Shown here: positions 1 through 8,046 of the stretch, in pieces | Position numbering within the stretch: position 1 is the first letter of the stretch | Layout: each line of letters starts with the position of its first letter | Assembly (NCBI GenBank): GCA_004151065.3 | Contig: NWUY0300044265.1 | Coordinates: 1 to 14,691, forward strand | Length of the DNA stretch: 14,691 bases | Origin: Larix sibirica | Lineage: Eukaryota; Streptophyta; Pinopsida; Pinales; Pinaceae | Direction: 5' to 3' | Position numbers and translations under genes: made by a program | The notes under the pieces: generated by a model | Database searches by the model: none | What the model saw: only the letters and a program-made list of their open reading frames with translations | What the model was told of the DNA's origin: nothing

Positions 1-138
1 AGGACTGGAAATTTTTGTGTGGACGTAGCCCATATTGGGTGAACCACGTTATATTGGTGTCTCTCTTGTATTGTGTTTATGTGATTTATATTTGCATCTT
101 GTTTATTGTTATTGCTCTACGATCCTGTTTTTCTAACA
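1..138 (+). mobile_element. Ty1/copia-like LTR remnant (3' part)
   Basis: The stretch contains gtggacgtagcc at 19-30 followed by gaaccacgtt at 41-50. This pairing resembles the R/U5 part of many plant copia LTRs. It runs through a T-rich tract and reaches tctaaca at 132-138, which would suit an LTR 3' end in CA. No tRNA-iMet primer-binding site follows directly, so it is more likely a solo, 3' or truncated LTR than the start of an element. The 5' part lies outside the window. Assignment rests on remembered family motifs only. Confidence 0.45.
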
Positions 139-315
139 GTGTGGGTCCCTCCCTGAACACAATGGTGAATACTAATTGACCATGAACTATTTGCGGAAAC
201 CAACTAGAGATTGAAAAAGAAAAATCATTGGAATGGAAAAAAAATAAAAATAAAAATACTAACTTCTATCTGACACACTCCCGAAAATAAGGGTGGCTCT
301 TGCAGAATTACTATG
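139..315. other. Unassigned spacer
   Basis: Between the LTR-like remnant and the first recognisable gypsy residues there is an A-rich tract (about 213-260) and no coding signal I can support. The gypsy frame may continue weakly into about 260-315, but it meets several stops and no motif is recognisable. Confidence 0.4.
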
Positions 316-1015
316 CAGATACGTAGGGATTCATGCATGCGCCATTCCAACAATCAGTCTGCCTCCTTGTTTCTTCGTGTAGATACTAGGATTTTGGGAT
401 AGGTCCAATCTCATGAAAGAATTGGTGCACCCAAAACTGTGGATGTAAGCCTCTTAACTCCCATTAATGTTCACAACCGTCAACATGCTGGTATGGATTG
501 ATCTCCCCCATGTAGACTTATTCCACCATGTTAGTGTGCAGAGATGGCTTAAACCTAATAATTAAAGTTAACTAAGTTGTGTCCCAATTAGGAAAATTAT
601 CTTTGTGCATTGCCCACCATCTTGTGGGATTCCCTATGAGCATTGTGTCTAAGATATCCATACGATATTTGTCATCCATTGAAGATTCCATTTATTGTAG
701 GAATGTGTCCAAGCCACTGGTAGCATCATCTGTGGGTGTATTATTTGCTTCTATGCCAATCTAACGAATTGATTTCACCATTGCGCAATTCCTAGATGAG
801 AGCTCATGACACCTATCTTTTCAATTGTCCTAGGCTTCTTCAAAATCACTGTCAAAGGATTAGATACTTCTCCTGCTTACTGAGCCTTTAGCAGTAGGAT
901 TCGCATAGTCATCTCTTTGTCTCGCTTTTGAAGAATAATTTCCATCCAAAACATCCCATTCCATATTTTCATAAATTGGTTATGTGTATCGGGGACCTTT
1001 ATGTGGATCCAGTGG
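316..1015 (-). pseudogene. Gag-like segment downstream of the gypsy protease
   Basis: This segment continues without any frameshift from the retropepsin frame. It begins with an acidic and polar linker containing DPHKGPRY and YENMEWDVL. It then reaches a stretch with PTRWWAMHKDNFPNW, which matches the general pattern of a retrotransposon gag (capsid) domain: a Trp pair, a Trp about ten residues on, then an RF. Further on are HPQFWVHQFFHEIG and PIPKS, which resemble another gag-like motif. About eleven in-frame stops interrupt it, including TAG where a Trp is expected after PIPKS. It is non-functional. Family identity is from pattern recognition and needs a profile search. The alternative is that these are spacer domains of an unusual polyprotein. 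Confidence 0.6.
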
Positions 1016-1357
1016 TTACGTTACCTTCATGCCATCATCCTCAAACGTCATTGTTCTATTCTTCAAATCGATTATCCCATAGTTTTCATAGGCCCGTTCA
1101 ATTCCAAGTAGTGTTGGATAAGGATCCATCTCACCCGTGATCTCAATTACTTCGAAACTTGTGGTGGTATTGACACCCCCCAAATCTACTTCGGCATTCT
1201 CTATACATCCAATGGGAAAATTATGGTATTGATTTTCCATACGCATCTGAATGGGAGAATAAACAAGAGTTGGAGAACCCATTGCTTCCCATGACTTATT
1301 CGAAAAAATGTTCACATCAAAACATAAGTCGAGCATCACGTTCTTAATATCATATCC
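1016..1357 (-). pseudogene. Retropepsin (aspartic protease) domain of the gypsy polyprotein, active site altered
   Basis: Retropepsins cleave the Gag-Pol polyprotein as dimers, each chain giving one Asp of a D-T/S/L-G motif. Here the segment runs from GYDIKNVMLD through the active-site region DLCFDVNIF to NKSWEAMG, and ends with the C-terminal motif PTLLGIERAYENYGIID. The plant gypsy form of the active site is normally Asp-Leu-Gly-Ser-Asp-Val-Asn. In this copy the Gly codon is replaced by TGT (Cys, 1322-1324) and the following Ser by Phe. Asp (1328-1330) remains. The domain is open for over 100 codons and stops at TAA 1016-1018, after which the same frame continues. The Gly loss predicts an inactive protease. 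Confidence 0.85.
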
Positions 1358-1795
1358 GTGTACTTATGCATCTAGATGGAATTCTTGGCCAACCCCCTTT
1401 TTTCGTCTTTGTTGTACCAACTACAAGTTTCTTTTTGGTAGTGGGACACAAATTTATCCATCAATTTTTGCAACATAGGATAAGTTACGAAGCACACCTC
1501 GCAAATTCTGAGTGGATCTCTCATCTTCTAGAATTCCTTTCAATAAGTTAAACCATAATGAAAATGAGTCTTTTGCTTTATCGGTACCTGATCCCTCACC
1601 CTTATGTCTTGTATCATCTGGCTTGACCTGGTGGGATGATCTTGTACTCTCTCGGGTTGGTGGAGTTGGTATTCTTCCAAACATTTTCGTGGCCTCCCTA
1701 TATATCTCCTTCTATTGAATCAGGATATACTTATCCCTCTTAGGTGTTGCCTTCCTAATTACTATGGAGTTTGGTCATCGTTGATCAACTCCTAA
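1358..1795 (-). pseudogene. Gag-protease linker of the gypsy polyprotein
   Basis: This hydrophilic stretch links the second zinc knuckle to the protease. A readable frame carries RKATPKRDKY, EIYREATKMFGRIPTP and KPDDTRHKGEG, then LKGILEDERSTQNLRG. The style (Lys-, Glu- and Pro-rich, low complexity) fits the spacer after the nucleocapsid in plant gypsy polyproteins. The frame differs from that of the knuckle, so an indel lies near 1795, and stops are present. No catalytic motif is expected here. Confidence comes mostly from its position between two well-recognised domains on the same strand. Confidence 0.6.
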
Positions 1796-1974
1796 TTTGC
1801 GCCTTCCAGGGTGACAACAAATCCTGCTGCAATTCGATCTTCTCGGGGTTCACAATTTATAAAGTTGACTAGTCTTCTTGCACAATCTTCCCATTTAGCG
1901 ATGAGCTTAGGGAATTCCTCCACAGTGTGAGCATTAGTGTGGCACTATGTGCACCATGGTCTTTTAGGCATAGG

Positions 1975-2016
1975 ACAAATGCGAGCAAGGTGGCCAATTT
2001 CATTACAGTTGTAGCA
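1975..2016 (-). other. CCHC zinc knuckle 2 of gypsy Gag
   Basis: The 14-residue motif CYNCNEIGHLARIC has all four metal ligands at canonical spacing. It follows a Gly/Arg-rich segment and is followed after nine codons by TAG at 1945-1947. Confidence 0.9.
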
Positions 2017-2427
2017 TCATAGTGGTCATGTACGACCTCCTCATCCGACCCTGAATCCTCTTCCATGGCCCCTTCCTCTTGTTCCTGAGGTTTAATCAGC
2101 TACCCAAAATATAGAACGATCTAGCCTTTCCGTTAGGGCACCCATGGCTCTGCATTTTTCAGTGTTATGTATAGTAGATCCATATAATTCATATTTGACC
2201 ATGTTGGGTACCGAAGAGTGCTAATGGAGGACCAAAGAAAGTCACGGTGGATAACCAAATGATTTGCATATCTCATAGAAGTCATTGGGAGAAGCACTTG
2301 GTGGCTCTAGATATGATGGTCATACTGCATAATGGAATGGGTTTGCTGCAGCAACCTGTGCAACTATTGCACTTGGAATTGTATTGAACTATCCACTCGG
2401 CAGAAATTGTCCCCCTCTTGTCCGAGG

Positions 2428-2469
2428 ACATTGTGAAACATGATGCCCTTCTGTCGTGCAACCAATACA
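2428..2469 (-). other. CCHC zinc knuckle 1 of gypsy Gag, adjoining the LINE-A insertion
   Basis: CIGCTTEGHHVSQC has all four ligands in canonical spacing. Its first codons lie inside the 19-bp target-site duplication, so the LINE inserted at the 5' edge of this knuckle. The 3948-3966 copy carries the same first codons but runs into LINE sequence. Confidence 0.85.
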
Positions 2470-2471
2470 CC
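2453..2471. repeat. Target-site duplication, copy 1 (LINE-A 3' side)
   Basis: gtcgtgcaaccaatacacc is identical at 2453-2471 and 3948-3966. This copy abuts the T8 run at 2472, which is the complement of the LINE-A poly(A) tail. Flanking gag sequence continues on the far side of each copy. Confidence 0.95.
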
Positions 2472-2821
2472 TTTTTTTTAACAGAAACTGAAAAGAGGTT
2501 TATATTATAAAAAGGTTGCACAAAGCCATCCATTACAAAAAGAGGAAACCAATATGCAAGCTGTAAGATTCTGAATAGGAAGAACTAAAGCTGGCGCTAT
2601 ATTGAAGCCACATATTTTCCATGCCATTTTTCTAACACTAACCATAATACTGCAGGGGTAGACCCTGATAAACTGACTACACCAAAATTTACAAGAAAAC
2701 ATATATAGACGAGAAGAGAAGGGACGCTATACTACTCATATCTGGCAGAAAAGCCATAGATTGGTTGTTAGACATACGCCTCCTCCATGGGATGAATTCC
2801 CTCTTCTGGTTACTTCTAGAA
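2472..2821 (-). other. LINE-A 3' region and poly(A) tail
   Basis: On the minus strand this reads through TTTATAATATAAACC and CAGTTTCTGTT into A8 at the target site. The AATATAAA-like string just before the tail could serve as a polyadenylation signal. One chance frame is open at 2505-2702, but I recognise no domain and treat the stretch as mainly untranslated. Confidence 0.6.
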
Positions 2822-3543
2822 GTGGTTGCATTGTGACATTTTGTCCATTTTCAAAACTTCCTCCTTGATTGTGTCCACCATGCCTATAATCTCCCTCAAA
2901 TTCCCTTCTAAATCCTCAATTCTGTAGTCGAAACACGCTAGTTGAGCAGCAATATACCTAGTATCTTCTGAAACTGCAACAATTTCTTAACTCCCCTTCA
3001 CACCAAGTCATAAACATTCCTCAAGTTTTTCTTAGAATCCTACATGTTATTTTTAGCATAAGAGAGGACTTCCTTCCACCCTTCCATATCACCTTCGATA
3101 GAGCTAGTAAACTGCTTGCCAATGTCCCGCTGCGAAGCTGCAACAATTTTTTGTGTCCCCTGGCCAATATTATCCTCTAACTCCTAAGCCTCTTCAAGAT
3201 TCACAGCACTACACCACGTGGGAGAAGAATGCAACATCAAACTGGAAAATTCCTTGATAAAAATCCAAATACTTCTTCATCCTGAATCCTTCCATGGTTC
3301 TTGAATGTTCCTCCTTGGTAGCGTTAATGCGAAGCGTGCAAGGGAATGAGACCAAGGTAGAGTACCGTTGACTGCCATAAAGAATTATGCCACCATTCTC
3401 TCCTTCCCAATATGGGATACCTTGAACTGCATGCATCATTACACATGTCCTCCTCGTGGGGAAAGTGGGGAGGAACATCAAACTGCAAATGGATTTCCTT
3501 TTAACCCTAGACCACCATAATAGGGATGGCACAAAGGTAATAG
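2822..3543 (-). pseudogene. Unrecognised coding-like segment after LINE-A RNase H, partly coiled-coil-like
   Basis: I do not recognise this family. From 3543 to 3209 one frame is open without stops and includes GIPYWEGENGGIILYG and RMKKYLDFYQGIF. It then shifts near 3212 into a frame with NLEEA, ELEDNIGQGTQKIVAASQRD and GDMEGWKEVLSYAKNN. A further shift near 2985 leads into EIVAVSEDTRYIAAQL, then RIEDLEGNLREIIGMVD and IKEEVLKMDKM. The last parts are Leu/Ile/Val-spaced and rich in Glu and Lys, suggesting an amphipathic helix or coiled coil. Stops at 3184-3186 and 3040-3042 are TAG, consistent with lost Gln codons. It could be a C-terminal extension of ORF2, a separate third ORF, or captured sequence. 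LINE-B has nothing comparable after its RNase H. Confidence 0.5.
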
Positions 3544-3947
3544 TTATGGGACCCATTTGAGGGCCTTGCTATTGTTTGATAAATCTACTAAGCCTTTCAT
3601 ATTCCTAGCCCCTTTATTGGCTAGCGTGTCCGCATTGTGGTTGTTCTCCCTCTTAAAATGATAAAAAGAGAGGGGAAATGACATGTTGATTTGTTGAATA
3701 CGTTCATAAATCCTGCGACAATTCAAAGATCCAACCTTGTATCTAGTTTGCATATTTTGTATTACCTGTCGGGAGTCACCAAAAACCAATAATTTGGGAA
3801 TATTTAATGCAGAAGAGATCTAGAAGCCATATAGTAGAGCTAGCCATTATGCTTTGTTGTTTGATTTGTTTCCTATTTCCCATGCATATGAATTAACTAT
3901 TTTTCTGTCGGGATAAAAAACAATCTCTCCCGCACCTGCCACCCCTG
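3544..3947 (-). pseudogene. RNase H domain of LINE-A ORF2, truncated
   Basis: Added RNase H domains of plant L1 elements degrade the RNA strand of the cDNA hybrid. The retained part begins PGVAGAGEIVFYPD, then SYAWEIGNKSNNKA, LALLYGF, and LLVFGDSRQVIQ with the catalytic Asp. It ends near ENNHNADTLANKGAR, the C-terminal Asn-x-x-Ala-Asp motif. The first catalytic Asp strand is missing because of 5' truncation. The catalytic Glu after NNKA is TAA (3847-3849), and a second stop, TAG at 3820-3822, is probably a former Gln. The domain is therefore dead three ways. The NN-x-AE-type layout resembles the archaea-like RNase H reported in plant L1 elements. That subtype is an inference. Confidence 0.85.
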
Positions 3948-3966
3948 GTCGTGCAACCAATACACC
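3948..3966. repeat. Target-site duplication, copy 2 (LINE-A 5' side)
   Basis: It is identical over 19 bp to 2453-2471. It lies directly upstream (minus strand) of the truncated RNase H start, and gag sequence resumes at 3967. Confidence 0.95.
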
Positions 3967-4200
3967 ATACCTATGATCATTGTGATTTTGGTACATTTAG
4001 ATACTGGAGTCTCTGAGTTATTTATGCCAGCTTATTATGCACCTATGCCAATTCACCATAAGATGATGAATTTCCAACTCCCATACAGTTTGGATAGTTG
4101 TACATAGCCTCAATCTTCATCACCTGCTCTAATGCAGTTTTGGAATGTTGAAAATACTTAATGTAGATTTTTTGCTCCCAAATCCAAAATTGGAACCATT
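3967..4200 (-). pseudogene. Gypsy Gag, part upstream of the first zinc knuckle
   Basis: The frame reads YIKYFQHSKTALEQVMKIEA, then GNSSSYGEL, VHNKLA, ITQRLQYLNVPKSQ, and runs straight into the first CCHC knuckle once the LINE and one duplication copy are skipped. In-frame stops include positions where Gln would fit (after GELA and KLA), suggesting CAG or CAA decay. The helical ALEQVMKIEA and QRLQYL pieces fit a linker before the nucleocapsid. Above about 4200 the frame loses recognisable similarity. A 61-codon open frame at 4158-4343 is in another frame and I do not recognise it. Confidence 0.7.
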
Positions 4201-5420
4201 AATTGAGACTTAGGAGCCTTAGGATAAGAATCATGAATATAAATACCTAGAGATTTAAGGTAGGGAAGACTGTGTGTAATCCCATCATTACTAGTAGTTA
4301 TAAGGACCCATATGATATCTCTAAAACTACATTCCTTTGGCAATTGAACTCATGTTAGATGTATATTGTATGTACTTAAGACACCTTAAGGTTAACTATA
4401 ACAACATGCAATACTAAGGTATAAGAATAAATTAATGCTAAAGAAACATTTCATAGGAACCATGCAAAAGTTGAACTATTCCAAATGATAGCAATGATAA
4501 ACAAGTGAATATCACACAAAGTCACTAGTCCATGCCAAATAAAAAAATGAGAAAACTCTAAGTTGAATATAAAAATTGAGAAAGTACATGAGAATGAATT
4601 TTCCAAATCAATAAAAAATTGTCCTTATAAAACATTAAAATAAAAATATATAAAATTGGTAGCATCAAAATCAAAATATCATATGAGAAGTGACAACAAC
4701 ATATTTTTTGGTAAATAATAGGTCAACAATGACATGTGAAAGTTGCCACATGACACTTTGAAAAAAAATCATATTAAATGTTTATAATTTGATTTTCTAT
4801 GTTTTAAAAATAAATTCACCTCTAAGGGATGTATGAATCAATAATCTCTTTAACCAATCAGAAAATAAAATGAGTGGAAAAAAATGTTGAAATTCATTTT
4901 TTTTATTTTCAAAAAAATCAATTTAATAAATTATTTTTGAAAACAATGGAAAAATTTATAAAAAATTATAACATGATGATGAACTAATATAAAATGAAAG
5001 AACTTTGACTTGCAAATGAAAAGTAAACTCCCTGTTTTGGTAGGGACTAGTTAAAAGAAATATGTGAACCATAATACCAATGTAAAAAAAGATTGCACAT
5101 AGAAAATTTGGACATGTAGTTTGGTTGTTGAAAAGTTGATATAAGTTTTTCATTGTAGAAGTACAAAAAACTCTAACATGTTGCATTACACAATTGCCAA
5201 ATTAGGTATAAATCAACCCAAAAAAAAATAATCATAAAAAAAACATTACTCAAATTCACAAGTGAGCCTTAAAAAAAATCTTACATGTCATGCATGTATA
5301 GTAAAATAACAACACAAAGGTACTTGTGCCCAAAAAAACACTAATTCTTACAATAAAAAAGACCACATAGGCTTAACTCCAAAAACACTTATACATTAAT
5401 AACTCAACTCTATAAGTACA
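4201..5420. other. AT-rich non-coding stretch
   Basis: It has many A runs and short poly-purine tracts, with no open frame of recognisable content on either strand. It may hold the remaining gypsy 5' end or LTR, but I could not find a repeat pair or primer-binding site. Confidence 0.5.
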
Positions 5421-5650
5421 ATATGCATTTCCATTCTTACTTATACATTTATATATTTTTATGTGGGTTAATTTAGTTGATCTAACTTTATTGATTTTTC
5501 TTTGATTTTAATATTACTAACTAATATAATAGGGACTTATATGCATTGCCATTCTTGCTTATACATTTATATATTTTTATGTGGGTTAATCTAGTTGATT
5601 TAACTTTATTGATTTATTTTTTTTATATTTCTAATTAATATAATAGGGGT
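5421..5650. repeat. Tandem duplication, period about 118 bp
   Basis: Unit 1 (5421-5538) starts atatgcatttccattctt and unit 2 (5539-5650) starts atatgcattgccattctt. Both share ttatacatttatatattt, tatgtgggttaat, tagttgat, taactttattgatt and taatataatagg, with small indels and substitutions. It is AT-rich with no coding frame, and the divergence suggests an old duplication. Confidence 0.9.
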
Positions 5651-6248
5651 TTCAAAGTAAGTAGACATGCTTACATGGCTTTTCTCTCTTCTTATGTGGG
5701 ATGTGTTGTGTGGGTTAATGTGTGAGAAACAACATGGAATACACCTATTTTGTGACATTTTGAAATAAATTCTACAACTATAAAAATCCTATATATCCTA
5801 TATTTCTTTATTTAGAAAGAGCTTAAACATTTGGGAACTCATAATTATGCATAATATTTTCTTAAGGTGGTCATCTCTCTAAATATTATGTCCTATGTCC
5901 ACCTCCAAATGAAACATGCCATATTTCAATGTTAATATATTCATGTAAGGGCCAACTTATTATATTTCATCCATCCACATGTCCATGAATGGACCAACTT
6001 GTTATCTTCCAAGTGGTGTATTGCCTCTCTTGTCACATAACTACTCGGGAATTGCAAGGGTTATAATCAAACTTGTTTGTAAGGGGAAATTGCAAGTGGA
6101 AACTGTCATGATTCTTTGTTATGGACCTACTCGATGTGACTTTCATTGTTTAAAAAAATTATTTCCATTTTCACGACACGAGTTACTTCTGGGTGTCTTT
6201 CTTTAATAAGTAAATCAAAGAAAATAAACAACCAACTCTGAGAACTTT
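5651..6248. other. Non-coding stretch
   Basis: It is less extreme in base composition than its neighbours. A 75-codon open frame at 5979-6206 has no recognisable domain and ordinary composition, so I do not call it a gene. Confidence 0.45.
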
Positions 6249-6394
6249 GAGTAAGCTTCAACCATCACATTGCTTCAACCTGGGAGAGTTGATGCCATCT
6301 TTGATTCCTATGCAAACCCTTGAGCAAGCTTCAACCTTCACACTTCTTCTACCTCACAATGCAGGTGTCATCTTTGATTCCCATGCACACCCTT
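6249..6394. repeat. Tandem duplication, 2 x 73 bp
   Basis: Unit 1 (6249-6321) and unit 2 (6322-6394) are both exactly 73 bp. They share gagyaagcttcaacc at the start and gtcatctttgattccc-type sequence, then catgca-type sequence and accctt at the end. The middle is more diverged. The period is not a multiple of three, which argues against a coding repeat. Confidence 0.85.
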
Positions 6395-8046
6395 CTTGAT
6401 GCCTAATAAAGAATTATGTTGCCATGGAATACACAACAAATATATTCATGGAGCAAGACGAAAAAGATAAAAAGGTTGTATTATGGACAATAAATTATTG
6501 ATCATTGAGGTTGAGCATAGATATTTCTACATCACTGATAGGGGAAGATCCAATGAGTGTGACACCCGTGTTCTCAAAGAAGGAGGCAACAATGAAGGTA
6601 GTGGTGCTCCTCTTCATTTTCACTGCTTGGGTGAGCATGGTTTGAGTATCCACCTTACACCCCTAAACTTGCACAGAGGATCTAATTGTGTCATCCATCC
6701 ATTCTTTCAAAACAAGAAATTATGCTTGTGGCTATCACTACATCCTATTACATTAAGGTATTCATTCAAATAGTATAACATATTAAGTAGATTCGACTAT
6801 CAAAATCACACAAGTATGGATGGGAATTTGGAGTTGGATTTCAATTTGGAGGCATTCACAAAGGTTGTTTCAAAGGGAAAATGGTTTGACTTCCAACTTT
6901 AATGTTGGCACTAGGGTTGCCACTCCCACAATGTGGTCTATAAGACAAAATGAAGGAAAATCATTAATAAGAGACGCACTTCTGTGGTATTTCTTCTCCC
7001 ATTCAAATTGCTCAATAAAAAAATAGAGGCAATAAGCTATCACATTACTTTAATGTATCAGACCACTGATGGATAGATGTTCATATCATGAGATGGATAG
7101 TATTGACATTGATTAGAAATATTAATATTGGCATGAAGATTGGTTTCCAATTGAAGTTTGCAAGATAATTACCAACAATGTATTTACATACTAATTTTTA
7201 AAACATATTATGTTTCATCTTAAATGAGGAGATATTAAATCCGTTGTTGAACATTTAAACTTTTAGTATGTCAAACTAGGTGAATTTTGACAATTTTAAT
7301 GCACACTACCACTTTTAAATTGGTTAAAAAAAATTATTGTTGAGCATCCATGCACCAAAGTTACATTATCCCAAACCCTCTCTTTGTTTAATAGAAGTGT
7401 ATTTCTATCATGACATATTTGCTACCTTGGTGTGTTCTTAAAAAATTCTTACATTCATCAATCCTTTGTGCTTCTAAAGCATAATCCTATTGTGTATGAA
7501 TTCCCCTATAGATTCCAAGGACTCATAGCTCCAAATTGCAAAGCACATCTCAAAATGAAGATCATAAACCCCAATTATATGTAAAAATTTCACTTTTCTA
7601 AGTCATATATTATTCAACAACAAACAAAAATGAATTTGAATCAATAATTCGGCCAAATTTAATAAATTGATGAATTTCCAAATTTATTTGGCCAATTGAC
7701 CGAATTTGATAACTATGATTCGCAATATAAAAACACAAGACTATAAAGAAATATTCATAACAACATTGTTAATGATTTACACTAGGCATTTGCCCTCTTT
7801 GATTGCATACCAATTAAAATCCCCCTTTAATTCATTTGTGCTCTCTTAACTTTAACTATTTGAGATAAAATGGGAATTTTCCATTTTTTTTTTGATAAAT
7901 TTTCCATACCTTTGTGCACTATGCTATGATAAAAAGGGTTAAAAAAAACACAATCATATTTATAGGAAATGGCTAGTTAAGATCAAAGTAAATTGTTCAC
8001 TAAGGGAATAAGACATTCACCAATAACTTATTGCATAGAAGTTCAC
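6395..8046. other. AT-rich non-coding stretch flanking LINE-B
   Basis: Open frames at 6483-6773 (96 codons) and 6820-7026 (68 codons) have no recognisable motif and no supporting signals. From about 7030 the sequence is strongly AT-rich with A and T runs, including about ten T at 7883-7893. No element was recognised apart from the small inverted repeat at 7646-7707. Confidence 0.45.
7646..7707. repeat. Imperfect inverted repeat
   Basis: aattcggccaaattt at 7646-7660 faces atttggcc, then aattgacc, then gaattt at 7686-7707. The right arm carries an extra 8 bases between the halves of the match. The spacer is also partly palindromic. It could form a hairpin or be part of a small decayed MITE. 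Target-site evidence is lacking. Confidence 0.4.

Larger units (their letters stand above)
1796..2471 (-). pseudogene. Gypsy Gag, nucleocapsid part with two CCHC zinc knuckles
   Basis: One reading frame carries two perfect C-x2-C-x4-H-x4-C knuckles (nucleic-acid binding, genomic RNA packaging). The first is CIGCTTEGHHVSQC (2469-2428), the second CYNCNEIGHLARIC (2016-1975). Between them are FYEICKSFGYPP, the segment CRAMGALTERLDRS, and a Gly/Arg-rich RGRGHGRGFR stretch typical of nucleocapsid. After the second knuckle come HTNAHTVEEFP and LIAKWEDCARRL. All share one frame from 2469 to about 1797, but several stops interrupt it, including TAG 1945-1947 just after the second knuckle. The 5' part of this gag lies at 3967-4200, separated by a LINE insertion. 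Confidence 0.85.
2472..3947 (-). mobile_element. LINE-A: 5'-truncated L1-type LINE nested in gypsy gag
   Basis: A 1476-bp minus-strand element is bounded by perfect 19-bp direct repeats and ends in A8 (T8 at 2472-2479 on the plus strand). These are the hallmarks of target-primed reverse transcription. It begins abruptly inside an RNase H domain, at the Pro-Gly of the usual Asn-Pro-Gly motif, so endonuclease and reverse transcriptase are absent through 5' truncation. After RNase H come further coding-like sequence and a 3' untranslated region. It differs clearly from LINE-B at 8047-14271. Its insertion is younger than the gypsy copy it interrupts. Confidence 0.9.
316..4200 (-). mobile_element. 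Decayed Ty3/gypsy-type retrotransposon (gag-protease part), interrupted by a LINE
   Basis: Read on the minus strand, the order is gag (4200-3967, then 2471-1796), a gag-protease linker, retropepsin (1357-1016), and more gag-like polyprotein (1015-316). The frame is nearly continuous once the 2472-3947 insertion and one copy of its duplication are removed. Nonsense codons are frequent, with at least one frameshift near 1795. I see no reverse transcriptase, integrase or LTR pair for this copy. Either it is truncated or its pol continues to the left of the window. Boundaries are approximate, and the upstream gag fades out above about 4200. Confidence 0.85.

Noticed and set aside
928-1140. Plus-strand open frame of 70 codons
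   Set aside because: It lies opposite the gypsy protease and linker, which have clear motifs on the minus strand. Its content has no recognisable domain.
4158-4343. Minus-strand open frame of 61 codons as the gag N-terminus
   Set aside because: It is in a different frame from the recognised gag and shows no similarity to gag that I can identify.
5979-6206. Plus-strand open frame of 75 codons as a possible small gene
   Set aside because: No domain, no supporting signals and no conserved-looking composition. Length is within chance for this much sequence.
6483-6773. Plus-strand open frame of 96 codons as a gene
   Set aside because: No motif recognised. It stands alone in AT-rich DNA with only a plain ATG, and 96 codons is not enough without further evidence.
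7883-7893. T run as the LINE-B poly(A) tail
   Set aside because: The A-rich tail at 8048-8066 is closer to the ORF2 stop and follows a LINE-like 3' end. No duplication was found at either place.
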